NCBI RefSeq assembly: GCF_001854805.1
Contig: NZ_MBLO01000220.1
Location: forward strand, 98,832-162,831
Length of the DNA stretch: 64,000 nucleotides
Origin: Pseudofrankia coriaricola
GTDB lineage: Bacteria > Actinomycetota > Actinomycetes > Frankiales > Frankiaceae
Direction of reading: 5' to 3'
Part shown: positions 25,978 to 34,110 of the stretch, one piece after another
Layout of the letters: every line of letters begins with the position of its first letter
How positions within the stretch are numbered: position 1 is the first letter of the stretch
Notes under the pieces: model-generated
The model's database searches: none
The model's input: the letters and a program-made list of their open reading frames with translations, nothing else
Told to the model about the DNA's origin: nothing
Position numbers and translations under genes: made by a program

Positions 25978-26062
25978 CCCGATCCGGGCAGCGCGGCGTC
26001 CGCCGGCCTCACGGCCCGCCAGGACCGAACAAGCCGCGGCCGCCCGCCGCCCGGATCGGGAG
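25976..26062 (+). promoter_or_regulatory. Large inverted repeat in the leader of the LLM operon
   Basis: Perfect 14-bp arms (25976-25989 and 26049-26062) enclose 59 nt of GC-rich sequence. The right arm ends 5 nt before the ribosome-binding site GGAGGG of the LLM gene. It could end upstream transcription or act as a structured leader. Confidence 0.5.
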
Positions 26063-26079
26063 CGAATGGAGGGCGCCAG

Positions 26080-27093
26080 ATGACGCACGTGCACCCGGCA
26101 ACTGGGTCGGCGCGGTCCGTCCTCGCGGCCGACCACGTGACGATCGGATGCCTCGCCCCGGGCACGGGCGACGGGGTGGCCGCGCTGGAGGAGGCCGGCG
26201 CCGAGGCGCTGTGGGTCGGCGGGCATGTGGCCTCGCCGAACGGCAGCTCCGAGGCGATGGTGTGGCTGGCGAGGCTGTCGGCCCAGGCCCGGCGGGCGGT
26301 GCTCGGATCGGCCGTGCTACTGCTGCCGCTCTACCAGCCGGCGATCGTCGCGAAGCAGCTCGCCGACCTCGACGTGGCCACCGACGGCCGCATCGCCCTC
26401 GGTATCGGGGTGGGGGGCGAGTATCCCGTCGAGTTCGAGGCCTGCCAGGTCCCACTGGCAGGCAGGGGCCGTCGCACCGACGAAGCGATCGGCCTCCTCC
26501 GAGAGCTGTGGAGCGCGCAGCCCGTCACCTGGCCCGGGCCGCTGTTCCCCATGGCGGGGGTACGGGTGCAACCGGCGCCGCGCCAGCCCGGAGGGCCGCC
26601 GGTCATCGTCGCGGGGCGGCAGCCCGCCGCGATGCGGCGCGCCGCATTGCTCGGCGACGGCTGGATGCCGTACCTGTACTCCCCCGAGCGCTATGCCCGG
26701 TCGGTCGCCACCGTGCGGGCCGAGGCCGCGGCGACCGGCCGGCCAATGGACGGATTCATCTGGGCGGCCTACATCCCGTTTGTCATCGACGACGACGCCA
26801 CCCGCGCCCGCCGCCGGGCCGCCGACTTCCTCGGCGGCACCTACCGCCAGGACTTCGCCGCAATGATCGACCGGGTCGCCGTCACAGGAACCTCGGCACA
26901 GGTCGCGCGACGCCTGGCCGACTACGTCGAGGCGGGGGCACGGCATCTCGCCCTGATGCCCGCCACCCGCGAGGGAGGACACGACATGCTCCTGCAGGTC
27001 CTGACCGATATCGCGCCCCAGTTGCGCGCAGGCAGCCCACGGCCCGCGTCCGGCGCCGCGTCGTTACCCGCCGGCCCCGGAGCCGCGTTATGA
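26080..27093 (+). CDS. LLM-class (F420-dependent type) oxidoreductase
   Basis: A 337-aa protein from ATG 26080 with GGAGGG upstream. Luciferase-like barrel motifs: LEEAGAEALWVGGHVASPNG, AVLGSAVLLLPLYQPAIVAK, DGRIALGIGVGGEYPVEFEA and PVIVAGRQPAAMRRAALLGD. The substrate is unknown. Its stop overlaps a 53-aa gene (ATGA at 27090-27093). That gene in turn overlaps a binding-protein-fold gene, so three products are translationally coupled. A large inverted repeat precedes the operon. Confidence 0.88.
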   Translation: MTHVHPATGSARSVLAADHVTIGCLAPGTGDGVAALEEAGAEALWVGGHVASPNGSSEAMVWLARLSAQARRAVLGSAVLLLPLYQPAIVAKQLADLDVATDGRIALGIGVGGEYPVEFEACQVPLAGRGRRTDEAIGLLRELWSAQPVTWPGPLFPMAGVRVQPAPRQPGGPPVIVAGRQPAAMRRAALLGDGWMPYLYSPERYARSVATVRAEAAATGRPMDGFIWAAYIPFVIDDDATRARRRAADFLGGTYRQDFAAMIDRVAVTGTSAQVARRLADYVEAGARHLALMPATREGGHDMLLQVLTDIAPQLRAGSPRPASGAASLPAGPGAAL

Positions 27094-27251
27094 CCCCCAC
27101 CGGGGACCACATCACCGACGCCGCGCCCGCCGTCACGCTGAAGGTCGACCCGGCGATCACCAGCACGCTGCTGTCGCGCCTCGGGACCGCGGCCGCCGAC
27201 CTCGACGCCCTCACCGCCGTGATGAACGAGGACGAGAAGGAGCGGCGATGA
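27090..27251 (+). CDS. Small hypothetical protein, 53 aa
   Basis: Starts in the stop of the LLM gene (ATGA) and ends in the start of the next gene (ATGA at 27248-27251). The residues are mostly helical-looking: an Asp/Ala-rich first half (VTLKVDPAITSTLLSRLG), then AAADLDALTAVMNEDEKERR. No signal peptide or membrane helix. I do not recognise it. The double overlap and normal codon use argue that it is translated, perhaps as a small partner of the LLM enzyme or the binding protein. Confidence 0.6.
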   Translation: MTPTGDHITDAAPAVTLKVDPAITSTLLSRLGTAAADLDALTAVMNEDEKERR

Positions 27252-28372
27252 CTACCGGGAGTTCGGCGGGGACGTCGATCGAGGACCGCTGGCTGCGCCT
27301 CGCTCCGATCAGGGTCGGCTGGTTGGGCATGGAATGGGCTCGCTTCGAGCGCGAGATCCGGATGGCATTTGACGAAGGGATCGAGCGCGGTGTGCTCGAC
27401 CGCCGCTACGAGTTCCTGTTCGAGGAGGACGCCGGTCTGCCCCAGGGGACCGCGAAGGGCGGTGTCGACGCGTTCCACCGGCTTGTCGACGCCGGCTGCC
27501 TGGCCGTCGTCGGCGCCAACTACACCGACTCGGCGATGGCGCTCGCCGAGCACGCGAACGCCGCCCAGGTGCCGCTGGTCAGCATGTGCGGGACCGACGT
27601 GTTCCACGGCGAGTACTGCTTCCGGCTGGGCAACGGTGATGTCGGCGGCGATCCGGCGCTCATGGTGAGCTGGCTGAAGCGCCACGGTCATCGGCGGGTC
27701 GCGGTGGTAGCCCCCTGGTCGCCGATCTCCGAGGAGTACTTCCGCTTCTTCCGGCAGGAATGCCGACGGCTGGGGGTCTCGATCGCCGCCGTCGAGAACA
27801 TCACCAACACCACGACCGTCGACGACCTGGCGGCGGTGTTCGAGACGCTCCGCGCGGCGAACGCCGACGCCCTGGCCTGGCTGGGCTACGGCGGCCTGGT
27901 CGTCTCCGGAGCGGTACGGGCCGCGCTGGAGAAGACCGGCTGGGACCCGCCGCGGATCATGACGACGGCCTTCATGCAGTACATCTGGGGTTTCGAGCAG
28001 CTCGAGGGCTGGGTCGGCATCGACCAGTGGTGCCCGGAGAACCCACGGATGCACAAGTTCCACGAGCGGTTCGTCGCCCGCTACGGCGAGGACCCGTGGA
28101 TGTGGCCGAACGCCATTCCGGGCCTTGCCTACGACATGGCCGCCACCGTCGTCGAGGCTCTGCACCGCGCCCCCGTTCTCACCGGCCGGGGTGTGAAGGA
28201 AGGCATCGAACGGATCCGGTTCATGCCGGCGGTCACCGGCGGCCCGAACACCCACATCGCCGGCGGTCCCCACGACCACCAGCTGTTCAAGGGCGACTGG
28301 CTGCACTACGGCCGGGTCCGCGACGGCCGGCTCGAGTTCGCCGGACTCTACGAGCCCTCCGACGACTACTGA
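27248..28372 (+). CDS. Substrate-binding-fold protein without signal peptide (AmiC/urea-binding-like)
   Basis: A 374-aa type I periplasmic-binding fold: APIRVGWLGMEWARFEREI, VDAGCLAVVGANYTDSA, HRRVAVVAPWSPISEEYF, ending VRDGRLEFAGLYEPSDD. Unlike the other binding proteins in the window it has no signal peptide or lipobox: residues 1-20 are hydrophilic and the first strand begins at about residue 19. Translational coupling to an LLM gene also argues for a cytosolic protein. AmiC, a cytosolic member of this fold, senses amides for an antiterminator; an analogous sensory or substrate-carrier role is possible here but is inference. Confidence 0.82.
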   Translation: MTTGSSAGTSIEDRWLRLAPIRVGWLGMEWARFEREIRMAFDEGIERGVLDRRYEFLFEEDAGLPQGTAKGGVDAFHRLVDAGCLAVVGANYTDSAMALAEHANAAQVPLVSMCGTDVFHGEYCFRLGNGDVGGDPALMVSWLKRHGHRRVAVVAPWSPISEEYFRFFRQECRRLGVSIAAVENITNTTTVDDLAAVFETLRAANADALAWLGYGGLVVSGAVRAALEKTGWDPPRIMTTAFMQYIWGFEQLEGWVGIDQWCPENPRMHKFHERFVARYGEDPWMWPNAIPGLAYDMAATVVEALHRAPVLTGRGVKEGIERIRFMPAVTGGPNTHIAGGPHDHQLFKGDWLHYGRVRDGRLEFAGLYEPSDDY

Positions 28373-28423
28373 GCGGCCAGGTCGAGCACGACCAGGGAAC
28401 CAACGGAAAGGGATGGAAGCATC

Positions 28424-29548
28424 GTGCTGACGAGGGCGGCTGTGCTGTTCGAACAACCAGGCAAGTGGGAGACCACCGAGGTGGAGCTCGAACCGCCGCG
28501 GCAGGACGAGCTGCTGATCCGGATGGCGGCCGCGGGCCTGTGCCACTCGGACGACCACGCGGCGACCGGCGACCTGCCACTGCCGGAGGGGTCGCTGCCG
28601 ATGGCGGGCGGTCATGAAGGGGCCGGCTTCGTCGAGGCGGTCGGCCCGAACACGCCCGGGTGGAAGGTCGGTGACCGGGTCGTCCTGTCCTTCCTGCCGA
28701 TGTGCGGGCTGTGCCGGTGGTGTGCCTCCGGGCTGCAGAACCTCTGCGACAACGGCGCCCGGGTGCTGTCCGGGGGCCGCGCCGACGGCAGCCGTCGCAT
28801 GCGGCTCGACGGCCGAGCCGTGAGCCAGGCGGCCGGCGTCGCGACGTTCAGCGAGCTCACCACGGTCTCGGTGCAGTCGGCGGTGCACTGCCCGGACGAC
28901 ATTCCGCTGGAGGCCGCGTGCCTGACCAGCTGCGGCGTGAGCACGGGATGGGGCGCGGCCGTCCGCTCCGCCGAGGTGAAGCCCGGTGACGTCGTCATCG
29001 TGATGGGCGTCGGCGGAATCGGCATCAACGCGGTGCAGGGCGCGGCGCACGCGGGGGCCTCGGTCGTCATCGCCGTCGATCCGGTCGAGATGAAGCGGAC
29101 GGCGGCGCTCGCCCTCGGGGCGACGCACGCGGTCGCCACCATGGCCGAGGCGACCGACCTCGCGCGTGGCTTCACGAACGGGCAGGGCGCCGACTCCGCC
29201 ATCCTCTGCGTGGGCGTCACCAAGCCAGAGCACATCGCCGAGGGCGTGGAGGCGATCCGGAAGGCCGGGACGTGCGTGCTGGTCGGCTTGGGCCGCGACG
29301 CCGACGACGTCGGTCTGCCGGTGTCGGTTCGGAACGTCGTGCTCTACCAGAAGCGGATCCAGGGCTCGCTGTTCGGCGCCTCCAGCCCGTCGAAGGACAT
29401 CCCGGCGATGCTTGCCCTCTACCGGCAGGGCCGGCTCAAGCTCGACGAGCTCATCACCAACCGCTACACCCTGGAAACCATCAACGATGGCTACGCCGAC
29501 CTGCGCGCGGGCCGCAACCTGCGGGGGGTGATCACCTTCGGCGACTGA
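28424..29548 (+). CDS. Zinc-dependent alcohol dehydrogenase (MDR family, NDMA-dependent-like)
   Basis: A 374-aa medium-chain dehydrogenase from GTG 28424. The catalytic-zinc region is in AAGLCHSDDHAATGD and GGHEGAGFVEAVG. The structural zinc site has four Cys in CGLCRWCASGLQNLC. The nucleotide fold is seen in VIVMGVGGIGINAVQGAAHA. It ends LRAGRNLRGVITFGD. The sequence style is that of mycobacterial AdhD/NDMA-type alcohol dehydrogenases. It would oxidise an alcohol intermediate of the surrounding catabolic genes. Tandem hairpins follow the stop. Confidence 0.9.
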   Translation: MLTRAAVLFEQPGKWETTEVELEPPRQDELLIRMAAAGLCHSDDHAATGDLPLPEGSLPMAGGHEGAGFVEAVGPNTPGWKVGDRVVLSFLPMCGLCRWCASGLQNLCDNGARVLSGGRADGSRRMRLDGRAVSQAAGVATFSELTTVSVQSAVHCPDDIPLEAACLTSCGVSTGWGAAVRSAEVKPGDVVIVMGVGGIGINAVQGAAHAGASVVIAVDPVEMKRTAALALGATHAVATMAEATDLARGFTNGQGADSAILCVGVTKPEHIAEGVEAIRKAGTCVLVGLGRDADDVGLPVSVRNVVLYQKRIQGSLFGASSPSKDIPAMLALYRQGRLKLDELITNRYTLETINDGYADLRAGRNLRGVITFGD

Positions 29549-29562
29549 CTTCGGCCAGGCCC

Positions 29563-29596
29563 GGACAGGACCCCTGTCCCGCGGGCGACACCCGCG
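29563..29596 (+). terminator. Tandem hairpin terminator
   Basis: Two adjacent perfect hairpins: 7-bp arms 29563-29569 with 29573-29579, and 6-bp arms 29580-29585 with 29591-29596, just after the alcohol dehydrogenase stop. Confidence 0.55.
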
Positions 29597-29690
29597 TGGA
29601 AACTTGGGGGAAGGTCGCGTCTCTACCATCCCATCGACCAGGCGAACCCACCAGTGCGGCCGCTGGCGGGCGTTTCTCGATAGGGGCGCG

Positions 29691-32600
29691 ATGTCAACCA
29701 CGCTCAGTATCCGTAGCGGACCGAACGTGGTGGTATTGCCTCCCGGCCGACCGTTCGTGGTAGGCCGCTCCGTGGCGTCGGACCTGGTCCTGGCCGACAG
29801 CCGCGTGTCGCGGCGCCACCTGCTGATCGAGCCGGCGCACGACGGCTGGGCTGTCGTCGACCTCAGCAGCAACGGCACCTGGCACGACGGGAAGCGGGTG
29901 CGCAGGGTCGAGCTGCGGGGCGAGGTGAGCCTGCGGCTCGGCACGGCGGACGGGCCGGAGGTCACCCTGCTCCCGGCCCCGGCCCCCGGCCGGGAGCGGC
30001 CGCGGGTCGGGACGAGATCACCCGCGGCGTATCTCACGGTGGAGCCACCAGACCTGCCGCTCCCCCAGGTCCCCGAGGCGCCACCCGTCGCGAGCCCCTC
30101 GCCCGCGACGGCGCCGCGGACCAGGCCTCAGGCCAGGCCTCGGGCCGGCCCTCCGCCGCGCGTCGGCATCGGCGGACTGACCGCCGGGCCGGGAGCCACC
30201 GTCCCCACTCCGGCCACCGAGCGGGTGCCCATCACCTCGATCCCGCCGGCCGCGGCCGTCCGGAGGGCCGCCTCGCCCGCTCCGGCCGTCGCCGAGCCCG
30301 GCCAGGATGTCGCCGTCGCCGGTGCTGGCGGCGGCGCCAACACCGGCGACGGCGCGGACCAGGGCGCCGACGCGGGGCTGAACCTCGTCGATGCCGATGA
30401 CAGCCTCGAAGGGGACGCCATCGAGGCACTGATCGAGGCGGACGCCAAGGCCGCCGCCGAGGCGGACTTCGACGAGCCCGACGATCCCGCGGACGGCCAC
30501 CACGAGCTGCGGACCATGATGCGCGACGACCTGGACCAGCTGTCCGGCCCGCTGCTGCCGCGCGCCGGCCGAGGCGGGCCCGACGCCGCCGGGCCGGGCG
30601 AGGGGCGCGTCCACCGGCTCACCCAGGGCGCGACGTCGATCGGGCGTGCCCTGGACAACGACATCGTGGTCGGTGACCTGCTGGCCTCCCGGCAGCACGC
30701 GGAGGTGCTCGTCGGCCGCAGCGGCGTCGAGGTGGTCGACCTCGGCTCGGCGAACGGCACGTTCGTCAACGGCCAGCGGGTCGAGCGCAGGCTGCTCGCC
30801 GTCGGCGACGTCGTCGCCATCGGCCACCACATCCTGCGCGCCGGCGACGGTGAGCTCGTCGAGTACCTCGACACCGGCGATGTGGCGTTCGAGGTCGACG
30901 GCCTGTGCGTCGACGTCGGTGACACGCGGCTGCTGCATGACGTCTCGTTCCGGCTGCCGGGCCGGTCACTGCTCGCCGTCATCGGGCCCAGCGGCGCCGG
31001 GAAGTCGACGCTGCTCGGCGCGCTCACGGGGTTCCGCCCGGCGAACGTCGGCGCGGTGCGCTATGGCGGTCGCGATCTGTACGCCGAGTACGACGAGCTG
31101 CGCCGCCGGATCGGCTACGTACCGCAGGACGACATCCTGCACACCTCGCTGACGGTCCGCCAGGCCCTCGAGTACGGCGCGCAGCTGCGTTTCCCCGCCG
31201 AGACCACGAGACAGGAACGCGGCGCACGGGTCGACGCGGTGCTGGCCGAACTCGGCCTGGCGGGCGGGCCCGCCGACCGGCAGGTGGCCAAGCTGTCGGG
31301 CGGGCAGCGCAAGCGCACCAGCGTCGCCCTCGAGCTGCTCACCCAGCCGACCCTGCTCTACCTCGACGAACCAACCTCCGGCCTCGACCCCGGCCTGGAC
31401 AAGGAGGTGATGGAGTCGCTGCGCCGGCTCGCCGACGGCGGCCGAACCGTCGTCGTCGTCACCCACAGCGTCGCCCAACTCGAACTGTGCGACTACGTCC
31501 TCGTCCTCGCCAAAGGCGGCCACGTCGCCTACTTCGGCCCACCACAACACGCCCTGCCGTTCCTCGGAGAGGCGGACTGGGCGGACGCCTTCCGCGCCCT
31601 GCAGACGACCGAGGGCTCGACGGACGTCGTGCGCCGCTACCGCGCGTCCAGCCATTTCATCCAGGGCGCGACGGTCGTGCCGACCGCGCGGCCACGACCC
31701 GTCGCGCTGCCGAGCATCCGACAGCAGTCGGTGTTCGCCCAGCTGGGCACGCTGTCGCGCCGCTACCTGCGGGTCATCGTCTCCGACCGGTCCTACCTGC
31801 GGCTCGTCATCGCCTACCCCTTCGTGCTCGGCCTGATCCCGCGGGTGATGGACGCGCCGTTTGGGCTCACGGCAAGGCCGACCGGCATGCCGAACCGGCA
31901 GGTAGAGCCGATCCTGCTGGTCCTCGTCCTGTGTATCTGCTTCATGGGCGCCGCCAACGCCGTCCGCGAAATCGTCAAGGAACGCGAGATCTACCGCCGA
32001 GAACGCGGGATCGGCCTGTCGACCACCGCCTATCTCGGCTCCAAGATCTGCGTGCTGGCGCTCGTCACCGCCGTGCAGAGCGCCATCGTGACGGCGATCG
32101 GTCTGGCCGGCCGCACGTCGGCGGTCGGGGTGGTGTCCAGCTACCCGTTGCTGGAGCTGCTCGCGGTGGTGACGGCGACCGCGCTCGCGTCGACGATGCT
32201 CGGCCTGATGATCTCGGCGCTCGTCGACGACGCCGACAAGACCATGCCGTTGCTGGTGCTGGTGTCGATGGCGCAGATCGTCTTCGCCGGCGTCCTGATG
32301 CGCGTCACCGGCCGGATCGGGTTGGAGCAGGTCAGCTACGTGTTCCCCGCCCGCTGGGGCTTCGCGGGGCTCGCGTCGGCGACGAACCTCGTCGACGTCG
32401 AGAAGCTGGACGACCCGCGGTTCAACCCGGAATTTGTCCTCGACCCGCTGTGGCACCACACGCCCACGACGTTCCTGGTCGCTCTCGGCGGCACCGTCGC
32501 CCTAGGCGTCATCTACGCGGTCATCACCGCCCTACTGCTTCGGCGCCTGGACCCCCGCATCCTGCGCCGCGCCGCGCCGCGCGCCGCCCGACGGCGCTAG
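29691..32600 (+). CDS. FHA-FHA-ABC exporter (Rv1747/ABCG type), copy 1
   Basis: A 969-aa fused transporter from ATG 29691. A first FHA domain (about residues 1-85) has FVVGRSVASDL, RVSRRHLLIEP and SSNGTWHDG. A long Pro/Ala/acidic linker leads to a second FHA domain (about 310-390; IGRALDNDIVVGD, LASRQHAEV, SANGTFVNGQ). The ATPase has Walker A GPSGAGKST (about 433), signature LSGGQRKRTS (about 535) and Walker B LLYLDEPTSGLD. The ABC-2 membrane domain has six or so helices (about 680-960). Rv1747 exports cell-envelope glycolipids and is controlled by Ser/Thr kinase phosphorylation read by its FHA domains. It shares a 265-bp identical stretch with copy 2. Confidence 0.93.
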   Translation: MSTTLSIRSGPNVVVLPPGRPFVVGRSVASDLVLADSRVSRRHLLIEPAHDGWAVVDLSSNGTWHDGKRVRRVELRGEVSLRLGTADGPEVTLLPAPAPGRERPRVGTRSPAAYLTVEPPDLPLPQVPEAPPVASPSPATAPRTRPQARPRAGPPPRVGIGGLTAGPGATVPTPATERVPITSIPPAAAVRRAASPAPAVAEPGQDVAVAGAGGGANTGDGADQGADAGLNLVDADDSLEGDAIEALIEADAKAAAEADFDEPDDPADGHHELRTMMRDDLDQLSGPLLPRAGRGGPDAAGPGEGRVHRLTQGATSIGRALDNDIVVGDLLASRQHAEVLVGRSGVEVVDLGSANGTFVNGQRVERRLLAVGDVVAIGHHILRAGDGELVEYLDTGDVAFEVDGLCVDVGDTRLLHDVSFRLPGRSLLAVIGPSGAGKSTLLGALTGFRPANVGAVRYGGRDLYAEYDELRRRIGYVPQDDILHTSLTVRQALEYGAQLRFPAETTRQERGARVDAVLAELGLAGGPADRQVAKLSGGQRKRTSVALELLTQPTLLYLDEPTSGLDPGLDKEVMESLRRLADGGRTVVVVTHSVAQLELCDYVLVLAKGGHVAYFGPPQHALPFLGEADWADAFRALQTTEGSTDVVRRYRASSHFIQGATVVPTARPRPVALPSIRQQSVFAQLGTLSRRYLRVIVSDRSYLRLVIAYPFVLGLIPRVMDAPFGLTARPTGMPNRQVEPILLVLVLCICFMGAANAVREIVKEREIYRRERGIGLSTTAYLGSKICVLALVTAVQSAIVTAIGLAGRTSAVGVVSSYPLLELLAVVTATALASTMLGLMISALVDDADKTMPLLVLVSMAQIVFAGVLMRVTGRIGLEQVSYVFPARWGFAGLASATNLVDVEKLDDPRFNPEFVLDPLWHHTPTTFLVALGGTVALGVIYAVITALLLRRLDPRILRRAAPRAARRR
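31292..31556 (+). repeat. 265-bp block identical to 38603-38867
   Basis: Base-for-base identical to the same part of the second exporter gene (signature motif through Walker B to the H-loop and beyond), while flanking sequence diverges at once on both sides. A second identical 42-bp piece is 31965-32006 with 39273-39314. Confidence 0.92.
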
Positions 32601-32731
32601 CCGACGCACCACCGGAGCCTGGCGCTTCGTCGAACGCCGCGACCGCCAGCACCTCGTCGGCGACCTCTCCCACCACTTCGCTCCCGCGCCCCAGGTCACC
32701 GCCGGCCCTGACCGCCCGAGGGGTCGGCGCG

Positions 32732-33808
32732 TCACCCCTGCCGGGTGAGCTCCGCGTCGCCGGTGCCGTAGCCCACGTCGTCGAAGTGGTAGGTCAGGCC
32801 GTCGTTCCCGTTGAGTGTCAGGAACAGCGTCGTGTCGAAGCACTTGCTCGCTCCGATGGTGATGTGCTCGAACACCTCCACCGTCGTCCCGACGGCCCTG
32901 AGCTGCAGGTCACCGGAACAGGGACTCGTCGGGTAGCTCGACGTGCCGACGACGCTGCCGACAGTTCCGCCCGTCAACGTGATGGTGACGCTGTAGTTAC
33001 TGCTGTTGTCCCGGGTGTACTGCTGCACCACCGTGCCGGACCAGGTGCCCCGCATGACCGCCGGAAGCTGCCCCGCGCTCGCCGACGGCACGGCGCTCGG
33101 AGTGGGCGTTCCCGGCGCCGGCGCCGACGGCGCAGGCGAGCCGGAGGCACCGGCCGGAACGGGGTACCGGCTGGCGAACTCCTTGGCCGTCTGCCCGCGG
33201 CTGGGGTAGATCGGCGCGAGCGCCGTCAGGACGACCGCGGTGAGGATCAGCACGCAGGACACACCGACGATGATCTGGTCGAGCACGGGCAGCGTCTGGA
33301 CTCCCCGGCCGCGCCCCGGCCCGGGCCCCGGCGCCGAGGCGAAGCCCGGGCTCGGCGCCATCGGCGGTGGCCCGGCGACGGGCACCGGCCCGGTCGGTGG
33401 CCCGGGCGTCATCGGGGGCACGGGTGGCTGTGCCCACGGCTGGAACGGAGGCGGCGTCGCGGGCGCTGGCGCCGCCACGGGTGGCGGCCAGGCCGCCGGC
33501 GCCGGCCACGGCGTCGCCGGAGCCACCGCAGCCGGCGCCGGTGTCGGTGCCGGTGCCGGCCACGGCGTCGCCGGGGCGACCGCCGCCGCGGGCCACGGCG
33601 TCAGCGGCGGCTGGGTCGCCGGCGGCGCGGCCGGGGCAGGCGGCGGGGCTGGCGGCAGGGCTGGCGGCGCAGCAGGCGGTGGCAGCACGACAGTCACGTC
33701 GTCGTCGAACTCGTCATCCGCGGCGGGCGGCGGAGATGACCGCGGCCAGCCCGGCTGCTCCGGGGGCTGCGGGTGTGACTCAGAGTGAGGCCAGTTGGGC
33801 TCGGACAC
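32732..33808 (-). CDS. Proline-rich one-TM protein with extracytoplasmic domain
   Basis: About 358 aa with start at GTG 33808 (VSEPNWPHSES); the frame continues to 34093 without family character. Residues 1-35 are polar and acidic (DDEFDDDVTVVLPPP). Then follow about 120 residues of Pro/Ala repeats such as ATPWPAPA. One membrane helix (QIIVGVSCVLILTAVVLTAL) comes next, then a Ser/Pro linker and a C-terminal beta domain (MRGTWSGTVVQQYT, two Cys in SPCSGD and ASKCFD). The C-terminal style is seen in receptor domains of actinobacterial Ser/Thr kinases and their associates; no kinase domain is present. Its place beside an FHA exporter suggests a signalling role, by inference. Confidence 0.7.
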   Translation of the reverse strand: MSEPNWPHSESHPQPPEQPGWPRSSPPPAADDEFDDDVTVVLPPPAAPPALPPAPPPAPAAPPATQPPLTPWPAAAVAPATPWPAPAPTPAPAAVAPATPWPAPAAWPPPVAAPAPATPPPFQPWAQPPVPPMTPGPPTGPVPVAGPPPMAPSPGFASAPGPGPGRGRGVQTLPVLDQIIVGVSCVLILTAVVLTALAPIYPSRGQTAKEFASRYPVPAGASGSPAPSAPAPGTPTPSAVPSASAGQLPAVMRGTWSGTVVQQYTRDNSSNYSVTITLTGGTVGSVVGTSSYPTSPCSGDLQLRAVGTTVEVFEHITIGASKCFDTTLFLTLNGNDGLTYHFDDVGYGTGDAELTRQG

Positions 33809-34110
33809 GGCGCACCTGTCGATCGACGTCTCGGCAAGTCCATCATCGGCCTCGCGGGCAGTCCAGGGAAATGCCGAAACGGCGACGAACCATCCCGATC
33901 CGGCGGGCCGGCGGCGCCGGAGCGGGACGGGCGGCGTGGCCGGCGTCACTGGCGGTGGGCACCTCGGTGCCATCCGAAGCGCCCAACTATGATCGGGCCG
34001 ATCCGCGCCGGTTTCGCGCGGGTTCGGTGGATACTTCGCAGCCCCTCGTTGTCGCGGCCGCCTGGTTCCCAGCCAGGAGGCCGGGGGCGGCACAACCGAC
34101 GGCGGGAGAA
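33809..34110. other. Divergent intergenic region
   Basis: No gene that I trust. Frames are open on both strands, but their products are basic and unstructured. The only clear signal is GGGAGAA ahead of the histidine kinase start at 34111. Confidence 0.3.

Noticed and set aside
26882..30037. A 1051-codon open frame on the minus strand
   Set aside because: It lies antisense to four convincing plus-strand genes (LLM, binding protein, alcohol dehydrogenase, exporter) and its translation is Arg/Val/Asp low complexity without motifs; long antisense frames are expected at this GC content.
30966..32459. A minus-strand open frame of about 500 codons, repeated at 37299-38861
   Set aside because: Both are antisense to the exporter ATPase regions. 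They resemble each other only because the exporters do.
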